The notes under the pieces: generated by a model | Told to the model about the DNA's origin: nothing | What the model saw: the letters and a program-made list of their open reading frames with translations, nothing else | Database searches by the model: none | Shown: positions 12,197-24,438 of the stretch, one piece after another | Layout of the letters: each line of letters begins with the position of its first letter | Position numbering within the stretch: the stretch's first letter is position 1 | From: Ectocarpus siliculosus | Lineage: Eukaryota > Sar > Phaeophyceae > Ectocarpales > Ectocarpaceae | DNA length: 64,000 nt | Direction of reading: 5' to 3' | NCBI GenBank assembly: GCA_000310025.1 | Contig: FN649733.1 | Span: forward strand, 3,846,884 to 3,910,883 | Program-made: the position numbers and the translations under genes

Positions 12197-15100
12197 TTAA
12201 AATGGCGGAGGGCATTCAAACTCGACCGTTTCGCCAGTTCGCGGCTGAACAAGTTGCAAGACGGCAGAGAGCGACAAGACAAAGGCGACGGCAAAAGGGA
12301 GGACTTGGATATGAGCAGCAGCGATGGCAGCTCCGCAGCAGTTAGTTGCATCTTGGTGTTCGCCTCGTCTCGTCTATCTCGAAAAAACGACTTGTACCCA
12401 ACCAACAAACTGACAAGAAAGAGACAGATACGGCCGAGGCGAACTCTCCGAGGGTGAAGTTACGGCACGATCGTAGTCAATCATCGCTGTCTCAAGAGGC
12501 AAACACCCCCGAATTCTGCCCAAGTTTAGCCTGCCAGCAGCCGCATAACAGCAAAAGTATCTAGCAGACAGCAAACCATTTTATACATACACTGTTCAGA
12601 AACACACGATCCACCGTTAGCAACCACGGCGCTTGTCTGTGTGCCCTAAAGGTGCTCACTCTGTTCACTCACGTGCGGGAAGGATATCCTCCTCGCGTGA
12701 AGCAGCAGCCTCTCCGACTTGGCCGTTCCTTCGGGTGTGCCGTACAACGAGTCTCCCATCACCGGATGGCCGAGGTGCACAGCGTGCATTCGGATCTGAT
12801 AGAGAGATCAAACACAGACACGAGAGGCGCCACGAACAAGGACACAATGTTAAAACCGCTGCTGCAACCGCGTTCGGGTGTTGCGAAAGATGAAATTGGT
12901 GACAACCCTAGAGGCCCCCCAACGTTTCCCCCAACTTTTCCTGTCCCTCTGTTTCAACAAGCAGTCCTGTGTGCCCCTGGATTGTTGATGCATGTGAGCA
13001 AACCAAACACTCGGTGCCTTTCCCCTGGGTGACCCCGCCTGGCTGGCGCGTCCAAACATACCGAAGGCTGTAGTCTGAGGCCCAGATCAGCTGGGATCCT
13101 AACACACATAATTCACACGTTCTTCGCGAAACACAAACGACTCTTGGGGTATGGTTACGCCCATGCAAATCTCACAGCAAGGGCGCACCTGGTGGGTCCT
13201 GCCCGTTACCGGTGTAAAGTCCACCCATGTCCGGTCCTCCTTCCGTTTTATCCGCTCCCAATTCGTGTGCGCCTCGTTCCCCTTCTCTTCGCAGAACATC
13301 TGCGGCAACCGTAAGAACCAGAAACACAGCGGCAAGAGAGGAACGATGTTATTGGTGCTCTGATGTAGCAATGTGGAATCCAAGAAAAAAAGTGGGATAT
13401 CTAGCTATGTACAGGTTCAGTCGATGACATGGGAAGGCGTGATGCAATGTAATTGGTGTGTATCCCGCCGAGGAAATGAAAAAAGGTGGCGCTGCAACGG
13501 GTTGTCCGCTGCGCAACAAGCTGTTGCCGCGAGTTTACGTGGGGGTATCTTCGATTCCATAGGAAGCCAAAGGATTTGCCGATCGTTCTCGCGTCGAATC
13601 AAGTGAGTCTCACGCGTATGTACAATGTATGCTGTTCACCTGTTTAGGCCGATTATCGGTATCAGGCCGCAGCTTGGCCGTGACTTCGCCGCTCTTGGGC
13701 GTTTTGGCCATCCTCCCTTCCAATACCGCGGTGTACGTCTTGGAAGGAACTGCCGCGGGAGATCGACAGTGACGATAGACCCACCGGAAACAGAAAATTG
13801 ATAAAATGATTATGTGCGTTTGTGCGGAAAAACAAGGAAAACGGGTGAGTCATTGTCTCCGTCCATGTAATGCATACCCCTAGCATTGACGGGAGGCGGC
13901 CGTCGCCCGTCTTCGCCAAAAGCCGTCGGTGAATGAAACGATTGTGTCGACCAGAACTTTGACTTTCAACAAAATATTTTCCAATCCGACGGAAGTCCAC
14001 GAGAACATCAGCCTGGTCTGCGTGTACTTCCCTCGAGACCGTGCTAAACTGTCAGCAACACCACGTAGATACCGTACCCACCCAGCGTTGTCGGCAGTCC
14101 TCCTTCCCCCTGTGTGTGCCTCCAGTGTTTCCGCCATAATCACTCCTTTGATCTAACGTGAAGCACCTTGTGAAGCACCTTGATTGGTGGTCAACCACGG
14201 CAACGCCACTCGGAGATCGATTTTCTACAAGGCCTTCTCGAAAAGACAAGACATCTCCTTGTGTGTTGAGAAGGACACGCCATGCCACGGCCAGACCGAT
14301 CGATCCGCCGCGAGTAAACAAACCCTTCCCGCCCCCAAGGCACGCAGAGAACTCACCCCGCTCACGGAACTGCCGACACATCTCCCTCGCCGCCTCTACC
14401 GTCAGAGCCATTACAACCAGTCCCGAAGTGTCTTGGTCCAAACGATGGACATGCCGGGCCTCGGGCCACCTAGGCATATATAGGCCGCGGGTGTCACGTG
14501 GACAGAAGCACGCTTACGCTTGTGAAAAAAAAGAGAGCGGCTATCGACAGCACACTATCAATGAAAGAATTAGTGCCGCAGACCTCCCACGAAAGTGTGC
14601 TCGCTCGCGGGATACTGTATCTGCCGAGCTGCGGTTGGTACGGAGCTCGTCCGCTCTTGCGCCCAGCACACCAACCCACAAACAAAAACGCTTGGGGCGA
14701 AATCGTCACAACACTTGTAGTGTATATCGCTCGCAGCTCCATCTCCGCCTAGCTCCCCACTTGTCCCCTTCATGCCACCTTACGGCGCAAACCGACCGGC
14801 CGACGCGTGCGGCGCCTGGCCGGGCACTTGTTGTTGTGTCGACAGACGCCAGCTCACCTGGATTGCACCCGCGTCAAGAGGCAGTCCACCCCGGGGCCGA
14901 CCTCTTTCTTGAGGTGACCGTCGACGGTGTCCCACAGACGAGCGGACACCTTGTCCCCTTCCTCCCCTTCCAGACCAAGAGTCACCGCCGTGTAGTTGTG
15001 AAACTTGCTTCTGCCGGGCAGATCGTAGAAGCGAGGGGGCGACGATCAAGGGTAGAGTCGGTGTCCAGCCCCTGACGCCGTCTCGGTTGCATCATCTTTG

Positions 15101-16364
15101 CCACCCCCCGACTTTCCCCGGTCTCCACACCCTACCTACACACGGTCAGGTCGATACATAGAGCGTGTTGCAGGCAGCTGAAGCAGCACTAACAATATCG
15201 TCCGAGCCTTAGGGGGAAAGGAAAAGGAAACCAAACCGCACAACCTGCCCGTGTCGAATAAAAACTCAACCCTGCTACACTGTCGTCGACCTTGATCAAT
15301 GATGCTGAGGAACCACACACGTGTTTCACCTTTTCCTCGGGACGTTGTTTTCCTTCGTCAGACGGCGCAGGTGATCGCGGAACTCCTCTTCGCCCTCGGT
15401 CTTCTCGTCGTTAAGAAGTGACTCGCATGCCGTGTGTACGACGTCCGTCCAAAACTCCTGCCTTTGCCTCTTGGTTCCGCTGTGCCACTCCACCTGTCAT
15501 AATGTCACGAAAAAACATGATTCAGGGTTGTGTGTCAACATATACGGAAGGGCGTAGACCGGAGCCCAGAATAAATGGGATCGAAAACACACACACATAC
15601 CGGAACACAGCGTTTCATGATATGCCGCAACACATGAGGCGGTTAGTCTGGGGAATGATTGTCACAACTTGCGTAGTTCGTTTGTATGTATCCGCATGCC
15701 CAAGACAAGCAGTCGCCGACTGAGCTAGTCCAGTAGTGTTGCAGCAGACGAAGATCAATCAAGTGCTGCAGCAGCAGTAACTCGCCAAACCCACAGGCAG
15801 CAGGCCACCGCAAGTTTGACGTGTGTGCCACAACAGCCGCCGAAGGTATCCCTCAGCATATGAGCACCAACAAAAACCAGTTGACAGCAGTAAGCAGTTA
15901 GCAGCAGGGGATCAATCCAAGTTGCTTTGACCGGCGTTCTCAATCATTAAGCTGGGGATCCTCTACCATCCCACATATCTGCACATGCATCTCCATCTCG
16001 CTCACGACTCACGACGCGCCAAGCAACCCCGGCTGTGGCCATTCGGAACATGCGGGGGGATCAGCGCAAAGTCTGCGTCTTCCAGCAATAACATATTTTT
16101 CATCTACCCTGTTTCGCCTTATCGATGTCGGCAGCAGTTACGAGTAACGAAGACTGGGAAATGCTCTCTCTCTCGCTCCTCTCTCACATGCACCCTCGTC
16201 TCAGCCTCCGGTCCGACCGCCTTGCCTGGAACAGTCCTCAATCCTGTAGGCTTGTTGAGTACTACAATGTCGGGGTCACTGAATATAACATCTACATCAC
16301 TACAATCACTGCTGCTGTGTTGATTGCGGCTGTCTTCCCCCTTCGTAGACTTATCGTGTGACAT
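12197..16364 (-). CDS. RluA-family RNA pseudouridine synthase
   Basis: Converts uridine to pseudouridine in rRNA, tRNA or possibly mRNA; the target cannot be read from sequence. Exons (minus): 16364-16188, 15493-15330, 15010-14858, 14469-14357, 13749-13640, 13299-13189, 12795-12673, 12244-12197. These total 999 nt, or 332 aa. All junction phases agree. In order: IVVLNKPTGLRTVPG (motif I), an inserted helical segment with VPRKRSKFHNYTAV, VHRLDQDTSGLVV with the catalytic Asp at about 176 (motif II), KTYTAVLEGRM, WVDFTPVTGRTHQIR (motif III), HLGHPVMGDSLYG, and SERLLLHARRISFPH followed by TGETVEFECPPPF at the C-terminus. The insert between motifs I and II resembles long eukaryotic family members. 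The ATG at 16364 is chosen because it lies just after the CT microsatellite. An in-frame ATG at 16454 would add Arg-Glu repeats. The gene diverges from the USP gene across about 520 bp. No plastid signal is obvious. Confidence 0.93.
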
Positions 16365-16372
16365 GGCAGGAG

Positions 16373-16436
<64 letters not shown>

Positions 16437-16887
16437 TCTGTCTCTGTCTGCCACCGCACTCGCTCGTGCGTGCCACCAGTATCAAAGCAAGCAAGCCAAA
16501 CTTGAGCCAAGCAAGCCAAGCAGGCAGGGGGCCCCCAAACAAGAATATTGGGGTATGTGCGGAAGGCAAGCAAAGGTGAGAAGTTCCGCGTGACAGAACC
16601 TCGACCACCACGCGGAAAGTGCACCTTCGGGACCTCTGCTCTCGCAAGTTGCTAACAAGAGACAGAGGAATTGATCGCTGGAGAGCAGGGAGGTGGAGAA
16701 AGGGAGGAAGACGTTTCAGCTACCGGGGCGCCTTCAGGCTTGTAATTACGCGAGTGAAGGGGGGGGGGGGGGCGAAGTATGCCCTCGGCGTGAGACTTGT
16801 ACACCGTCACACGAAGACGCTCCAGCATCCTCAGGAAACGAGACAGCGGCGCCTTGGTTAAATTTTGCTGACACGCGGGCTGCCACG
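16365..16887. promoter_or_regulatory. Shared bidirectional promoter region, pseudouridine synthase / USP
   Basis: The start codons of two divergent genes are 523 bp apart, so both promoters and 5' UTRs must lie here. It contains a long (CT)n tract near the pseudouridine synthase side and a 14-bp G run at about 16759-16772. No TATA box was assigned. An in-frame ATG at 16693 could extend the USP protein upstream. Confidence 0.55.
16373..16438 (+). repeat. (CT)n / (GA)n microsatellite
   Basis: About 66 bp of nearly pure CT dinucleotides on the plus strand (GA on the minus), with small TTCT interruptions at the right end. It starts less than 10 bp upstream of the chosen pseudouridine synthase ATG, in the 5' leader or promoter. 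In the frame of that gene it would encode alternating Arg-Glu if an upstream start were used. Length is probably variable between individuals. Confidence 0.9.
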
Positions 16888-19800
16888 ATGAATACTGGAG
16901 GCACTGCATCACGCTGGACGAGAGTATTGTCGTTCCTACAGCATGCGATCGGGCCCGAGAGCATCAAGGGCGGGAACCAAGCAGCAGCGACGAGCGTTCT
17001 CGATCGCGATCAGGGCGGGTCTCCTCCGCCTAGCAGTGGGCTGTCGGGCGAGCAGCTGGCAGTGACGGGGATAAAAAACCTTGGAAACACGTGCTTCCTA
17101 AACGCGGTCTTGCAGTCCCTTGCGAGCTTTCACGTCTTCAGGGAATACCTGGAGGTGAGTGCTTTCAGACAGGCCCGTAGATATGGCGGCCACTTGGTCG
17201 GATGCTGATATTTTGTGTCAGCAGGCTTGGTCTTGTGGGAGATCCGGCACCCCTTGAAGTTTTTGCTTTGACGACAGCTCTGCTCCGCCTGACGACTTGT
17301 CTGATGCGTGCCAGGAGCTCTACAACTGCAATCAACGCGAGCGAGAGCGAGAGCGCGATTCGGACAAGGTCTGTCATGGCGCAGAATCAGTGAGCATTTG
17401 TAAACACACGGAGGCTCCCGATGGGCCTATCGTTCTGCCCTTGTGTGCGGCATGTTTTCATCTGTTGTTGCCCTTTGATGCCGAAGACTAAGATTTGAAG
17501 TCGGGTTTTTCTGTGTGGGGTGGGAGCATTGGGGCCCCGTCCGGTTGAACGGCAGGAAAGAGAGAGGGCGTGTTGTTGGAACGTCTTGCCCCTGCAAACG
17601 GCGGAATTGCACCATGCGTCGACACGGCAGCTGGGCGTTTCTTGTGTGCATGGGGGTTCGTTTTGATGTTGAGTTCGGCGAGGGTTGTAGTTGAGTCTGG
17701 CATGCTTGCGTGTCGGGGGCAGGAGCAACAACCCGCCGCCGTCGGTGGTTCAGCAGCATTATATGAGCATTAAATAGTAATACCTGGACGGCCCCGACTC
17801 AAGCGTGTTGTGTACGTCACACCAACGTGCGTCGCCATAACCGAACGCCTCTCTGATAAAATTGGAGTCCCCAAAGTTCGAAGTTTTGTATGTGCTCGCC
17901 TGCAATCACGATTTTAGCCCTTATAGCGCCTGCCAGCACAACAACCATTTCGGCACCTGAGCGCTTGGGGTGTTGCTTGGCTGTGGTCGATGGCCCACAA
18001 ACAGGTTTTATCTACGAAGCCCCTGGAGAACACCGTCTTCACGTGTGAGCTGCTGCAACTCATGAAAGACCTCGAGCCGCAAGTGCCGCCGGCCCCTCCT
18101 GTCACACCCATCATCCCCACCAAATTGCGAAAGCTCTTGAGGGACAGAGTCGACACGTTTGGCAAGGAAGACCAACAGGTTGGTTTTAACGGTATGCACA
18201 TATTTTTTCTGCTTTGCATACAATATGTATATGTACACATGCGCACCAGGATCAGTATGTGTTGGTCGTGGATGACATTGCGGACTGTAAAACATGCGGC
18301 AATTACTTTAGTTAGATACTTGTATGCAACCTTGGAATTGTTCGGTTTTTCAGCCGCTGCCGCTTGTAGACTGACTGGTACTGCCTCCACCAAAACATAA
18401 TGGAAACGCAATAGAAGGAGGCTCAATCAAATCAAAACCCGGCATATCTAAGTTGCTACTTTTATCCGCGCGAGCCTCTGACTGCAGGATTCACGTACCC
18501 CTGAGAGGTGTAGGTACTTGCCGTGAAAGACATGACTGCTGTTGTTCAGAGGCTCGCGGTATAGCCAGGAGGTGTTTCGTTCTCTTCTCTTCCCGCGGCC
18601 CGCGGATGCAGCAGTTGCATGCATCCTACACCAGGTGCCTATGATAAACGCGACACCGTCATTCGTGTGGAAGCTAGCTACTTCATAGCCACGGGTGTTT
18701 GTTGTTACGTGAGCGAGATACGCATGTGATGAAGTATGTTTTGCGCAATTATTTTTCGGTCGGCGATTTTACGAAGCACAGAGGGAAAGGGACCGAAAGA
18801 GACAGACCGCTAAATCCTATTTGGCGATATGTAGGAGCCAAGACAAGACAAGGAGGTGCAGGGAAGTGCAGAAACAGGTCAAGGGAAAGTCCCGGTGGAT
18901 TTCCTCCTGTGACATTCTTGTCATGTGTCCCTTGTTTCGTCAGAAAGGTGCAGTCTGACGTCAACATTTACATACCGAGAAAAGATGGGATGGTAACATG
19001 CAAATGCATGCATACTGACCGCGTATGACTAAATTCATCCGCGCGACGGCATGGGGGGGGTGAGTTTTGAAATCGCGTCCGTGGAGAGTCACTGACTCGA
19101 GCTGGAGACGGGATTTGCGGGACGATTTTGGTGATTCCGGCAGAACCAAAAGCACGTTCGGAATAATATATGGTAGTGTACGACAACAACCTGGCATTTC
19201 TCTGAGGGCTTCATCTCAGCTATGAGCCCTCCTTTGCCATATCATGACCGTCATTCTGTTGGTCAATCTGAATAATTTAAAAGGTCACCTACCTTTCCGC
19301 GGTGCCGATTCTCACCACTTTCATCTGCGCTGCTGTTATTGGTTTTGTTCGTGTGCGTATGCGTAGGATGCCCAGGAGCTGTTCCAGATGGTGATGCGCC
19401 TTGTGGGCGAGGAAGCTGCGCTGTGCATAAAAAACCGCAGCACGAGCAGCACTAGCCGAACATCTGCGCCCGGGATACGCATCACTGGAGGCTTCGCGGA
19501 TCTGATGGATACTGCTTCGAAGGTAACAGTTTACCCGCGGCAAACCTGCACATGAGAGTAAATCATGTTACGTATGGAATCTTCAGGGACTGGTTCGTTC
19601 AACATGCTCGCCATCCGCTCGAAACATTGGACTTTCCAGCCGTAGCGAAACGTGGGTGCGCAAGTGGCATCTCATCGCATCTAACAACCTGCACGTGGAG
19701 CACGACAGCGAATGACGCGATGCAGCGTTTGCCCCATCCCATCTTTTTCGAGTCAAGAAGTCACTGCTGTGCACTGCTGATTGGCGTTCTGACTGGGTTC

Positions 19801-22029
19801 GGTAAGAATCACTACTACAACTGGCGCTGCTTTGCTTCTATTAGTCCCACCCGGCGCACGTGCGTGTTTGTCCGCTTACACGGTGGTGTTGCGTTCCCCC
19901 TGGCTCGATTCATTCTAACTCTTGTCACTCGTGAATGTATCGCGCTGCTAGGAGGGCGTCTTGAAGAATTTGCCAGAGAATCCGCTGCTGGGCTCCCTCA
20001 TGTACTTGCGGCACTGCAGGGGGTGCCAGCAGAAGTCGGGACGATTGGAGAGATTCGTCGACTTATCGTTGACTCTGCCGGAGGCGAGAAACGTGAGTAG
20101 CCTTGTGCCAGACACAAGTCTTTTGTACTCCATGGCTTGTGTACTTCGAAGTACAAATATAGTGCATTAGGAGGACTTACTGGTGTGTGTTCATGTGTGT
20201 GTGTGTGTGTTTTTTTTTAAAGCGACGCTGCTGCCGTGCCTGTCGCAAACCTGGCGAGGGTCTGGCAGTCTTCTTACGTGCTGAATATTATTTGCGTTGC
20301 TTCTGTTGCAGATGCAGGTTTGCTTCGAAACACCTGCATCAACAAGTCCTCGCCCTATCCAAGCGTGTTGATGGCACCCATTCCTGTCTTGTCTTGTCTT
20401 TTGCCTTGTGTGCTCCGCAGCCCCACGTAGCAGGGCCCGGCGTGCCAAGTCCACCGGTCAACCTGGACAAGATCCTGGAAGATTTCACCCGGGAGCAGCT
20501 GGTCGAGGACGTCGAGTGCCCAAAGTGAGACAGAATCCTGCGGTGGCGATTTCTCCTTGTCAGGTCCCACAGCATAGTGTTGTGTGTCGTTGTTCGCTAG
20601 TGCTCAACCTGAAGGAAAGGCACAGTGCCCAGCGGTGGCTCTCGATTATAGGCAGCACGTGTTGTAGCTCTTGAGCGGTCCATGTTTTTCACGCTCCCAT
20701 TTGTCGAATGGGCACCAAGCAGCAGCAGTTTAGTATATACCACGCCCACGATTAAACGAGTCGTTGCTTCCGTCCGGTGTCATGTGTCGGTGGGGTCGTG
20801 CAGGTGCGCGATGAGGAGCGCGATGGAGGCCCACGAGACCCACGACGAGGAGAGCGAGAGCGAGGAGGAAGAGGAAGAAGAAGATAGCGACGACGAGGAG
20901 GTTGTGGTGCCACTGCAGAGGGTGCGGGCCGACATGCGAATGTTGCTGGCGACACCGCCGAAGACGCTCTGCCTTCACTTTCCAAGGCGGCATCAAAGGT
21001 GAGGATGGATGGAATCATGACCTAGCGTGACTGCTGTTGGCGTGAGTGTTTATGGTTGTTGCGTCCCACCCAGGGGGAAGTCTTCGGTGTGCAGCCGACA
21101 GCATTTTGCAGTACAGCAACTGCTGTGCTATGAACGTGTTACAGTCGGTTGCCGATGGACGGGTTTTGCATTGTTGACGCTGAATCTAACCTCTCGTGTG
21201 ATCGTCCTTCGTCCACCCTTCGACACTCTCCGTGGCTTCTGTAAATTTTCCTGCACTCAGCCCATCGGGATCTGAGATGAAACTCAAGCAGAGGGTTATC
21301 TTCCCCGCGCACCTCAACGTGGCGCGTTTCTGCTACGCGGGAGGGTGCCACACGGACAGCATCGGCGTCCCCACGGCGTTCCAGATGAAGAGCATGCTCG
21401 CGAACAGCCTTCCGCAGCTGCCTCAGGGCCACGCCGTCAAGACAACGCCCGGATCAGCAGGCTTGCCTCCGGAGGCGTTGCTGCCGACACCACCACCACC
21501 TCCATCCGCGAGCTCGCCGCCGCAGGCCAAGGCTCTCCAATCGCCGCAGTCTCTCCCGGGCTATAAGCAAGCTCTGGTCGGGGGAAGCGCGCAGGAAGCA
21601 AGCACTGCTTACTCACGGAAGGAGCTGAACGGGTTGCGCAGCGGCAGCGGTGGTAGCGGCGGCGGCAGCAGCGTCTCTGGGAGCGTCGAGGGGGGACGGG
21701 ACTCAAACGACGTGGGGAGTGTGTCGGGTAACGACGGAGCTATGGAGTACGACTTGAGAGCTGTCATCGTCCACAGGGGGAGCGCTGACAGCGGGCATTA
21801 CACTGCTTTCCGCAAGGTTGACTCTGACAAGGGAGAGCCGGTAGAGGAGGAGGTACCAGCGGGGTCCGAACGGGTGTCGGAGGCACCGCGCGGGGAGAGA
21901 AAAGGGGGGGGAGGGGGTGCCAATAAGGAGTGGGTGTATATATCGGACGAGGAGGTGGAGAGGGTCTCCGAGAAGAGGGTTTTAAGCAGTCAAGCATACA
22001 TGTTGTTTTACCGCCAGGGTTCAAGGTAG
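16888..22029 (+). CDS. Ubiquitin-specific protease, USP30/UBP27-like
   Basis: Cysteine protease that removes ubiquitin from proteins. Exons: 16888-17154, 18005-18178, 19367-19522, 19952-20092, 20421-20524, 20804-20998, 21261-22029. These total 1806 nt, or 601 aa. Cys box GIKNLGNTCFLNAVLQSL with catalytic Cys69; then QDAQELF (QQD box), CRGCQQKSG and CPKC (two halves of the zinc ribbon), and PKTLCLHFPR. The His box is HRGSADSGHYTAF with His525. The last motif is WVYISDEEV, followed by SSQAYMLFY. The third triad position, normally Asp or Asn, is Ser574, as in mitochondrial USP30, supporting orthology to USP30 and plant UBP27. Two insertions are low in complexity: an acidic Glu/Asp stretch after CPKC, and a Pro/Ser/Gly region before the His box. 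No convincing membrane anchor is seen near the chosen N-terminus, unlike USP30. An in-frame ATG at 16693 is possible. Confidence 0.92.
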
Positions 22030-24438
22030 GGGTCAGGACTGCTTGCTGTGAGAGCGTGCGTGCTTTCAGGAACCGGAACGTGCACAAGACGGGAGGGGTA
22101 GTATTGTAGGCATAGCTCTGGCTTGCCGTAAGATTGGCGGTCTCTCTCAATTACCGTGTGGTTGTACGTGGTGTTTCGTTGTCATTGTTTCTTGTGGCCG
22201 GTACGAGCGCGAAACATTTGGCGTGGGTGTTGCCCGGTACACAAAAAGCGGCTGCTGCAGTATTCAGATGGCGTCTCGTGCGTGCCTTTCGTATGGCTAT
22301 TGATCGAGTATGTCAGGACAGTTCTCAACCAAAAGTGTGGCGTCACGGAGGTAAACCCGCAGAATGGGAAAACCTTCTTCGCGCTGGGTGTTCGAGGCCC
22401 GTAACCTGTCCAACAACACATGAAATGATTCAAGTTGCACAGCGAAATAGCCTGTGTTTTCCAGGCTAACACAAGTGAAAGTTTCAGGTCCATGCTCTCA
22501 GAGGAGCCGATCCCCACCACATTCTACTCAACGTTGGCCAGAAGCACCACATGATGAGGCTATGCTCGTCATTGCCGAAAGAATGGTCGCCATGTGTGCG
22601 TGGGCGTGGATGAAGCTGCAGCGCTTTTACACATGCACGCGCGTTTTTCGAGATGACTACAGTAGTCACCAGAGTAATTCTCTCGTCGATCGAGAGAGAG
22701 AGAGAGAGAGAGAGAGAAAGAACACGAGAGAAGTGATTCTTGACGAGATTTTTACCGAGTCATCAACAATTCATCGCTCGACCCCTGGGAGTGCTTGATT
22801 GCACGCGCCGCGGTCTTTTTTCGTTCCGTGGTCCTCGCAACAGCACAACATCGAAAAACCGCTTGCAGTCGACGGGTCTCACGGCCGATCGAAGTCATTC
22901 AATTCAGTGCTCGTCACGACTGAATGCATGAAAAAGAGAAAAGCGCGGCGACTTCGAACCGATACAAACAGAAATCGCGCGGCTTGGACCAAACCTTTTT
23001 TTTTTTTCATGTAAACAAAAGGAAAGGTCATCCACAACACAGTAATGCACGTTTGCATATGGTGCAAACAATCACCGTGCTGTTCGATCCCGGGCCACAC
23101 AACTGCCTGGCTGATTACTGGACAATATTTCTACGGCTGCCCTTATGGATACAAACTCGAAGGGCCCGACGTTTAGCATAATGTACGGAACCTTTAAAAA
23201 AAAAAATGGCTTCCGTCTAGAAGAAACGGCTTTGAACCCGGTGGCGACGTTCGATGCCCTTCGCACCTGGCTCTCCTGCATTTCCCTCAAGCGCAGCAAA
23301 AAACGCCTCCAAGAGCCTTCCTAACGAAACCTACATCCTCGTCATGCCCACGGACGGGCCTCTGGAGGATAATTAAGGAAGGGTGCAGCGCCTATCCAGA
23401 AACCTGGAAGACCGTTTCAGAAGGCATAAATAACGCCTCTTGACAGCGGCCAGGACACTCGCAGCCGGATCACCAGCTGTCCTCACACCCTTCCCGCTTG
23501 TCCTACCTCTCTCGGTAACTCTCGCGTGGTCCCCTCCCCCTACTACACCCGAAAGCGGGTGTAACCACAAATAAATACTGCGGTTTGCGAACCCCCCTAC
23601 TTCAAAAACAAACTAGCCGCATGACTCGCGGTCACAAAACCGAAATCGCCTGCATCGGAGGTGGAGAACTTTCGCCACCAAGGTCCACAACCGCCAGCCA
23701 CCCCTTTTCGCCGTCCGCATTACACAAAAAAAACAAAGAAACAACCGGAAATCGAATTAGGGCGGGTCCGCCAAGTTGTTCTAGTTGGCACTGAAACAAG
23801 CGCAGAGACCGCAGCACGCCGGCTCCTTACTCCAGGCGTCCGCGCTCCTCGTAGCTGTGCCGGGAGTCACTGGAATGGACCCCTGCGCATTTCTCATCAT
23901 GGAAGCTGTCGGGTCCTCCGTGGTCTGCGGAGCGACAACAAGAACCGCCCGAAAAGGCAAAGGGAAAGGAAAAGGCACGTTTCGTGAGCTACTCTACTGC
24001 GTGCGGGCGCGTCAGCGCAACCATGAGAAATCGAAAGGAAGGCTGGGATTCAGACTCAGTTTCAACAGCTGTAGCATTCGTCATTCGTAACTTGGCCTCT
24101 CGCGGCGAACGCCGGAGTTCCAACCACAGGTCAACAGGATGCACGCACGCCTCGCGTTTTGTGTGCAGACCAGACGTCCAGCGAGTCCGCTGGCAACAGC
24201 AGCGGCGTCTCTTCGACACCAAGACCTGCACTACTTCGTACATTTGCTGTGTGCTTCGCCTACGTGGAAGGCCTCTCGCTGCAACTCTCATTGCACTGCA
24301 CTCCTAAGGTGACACCCTCCACCTACACGCAGCAAAGGATGAGACCAACACACAAACAAACACAACACTCCTAGGTCGTCAATAAAGACAAGAAGCTCTT
24401 TGCCGGCAAACATCGGACATCTCATCGGAAGAACTGAC
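22030..24438. other. Convergent spacer, 3' ends of USP and PH-protein genes
   Basis: About 2.4 kb with no confidently recognised gene. It should contain the USP 3' UTR and the unresolved last exon of the PH-domain gene. Candidates for that exon on the minus strand are a short exon after a strong acceptor near 24318 (VEGVTLGVQ, ending in a stop) and a longer frame from about 24231 to 23989. A (GA)n microsatellite lies at about 22690-22717. Short A or T runs occur near 22990 and 23200. Confidence 0.4.

Noticed and set aside
14158-15075. Plus-strand open frame (305 codons)
   Set aside because: It overlaps two exons of the pseudouridine synthase on the other strand, which have clear motifs. The plus reading is Arg/Ser/Pro-rich noise.
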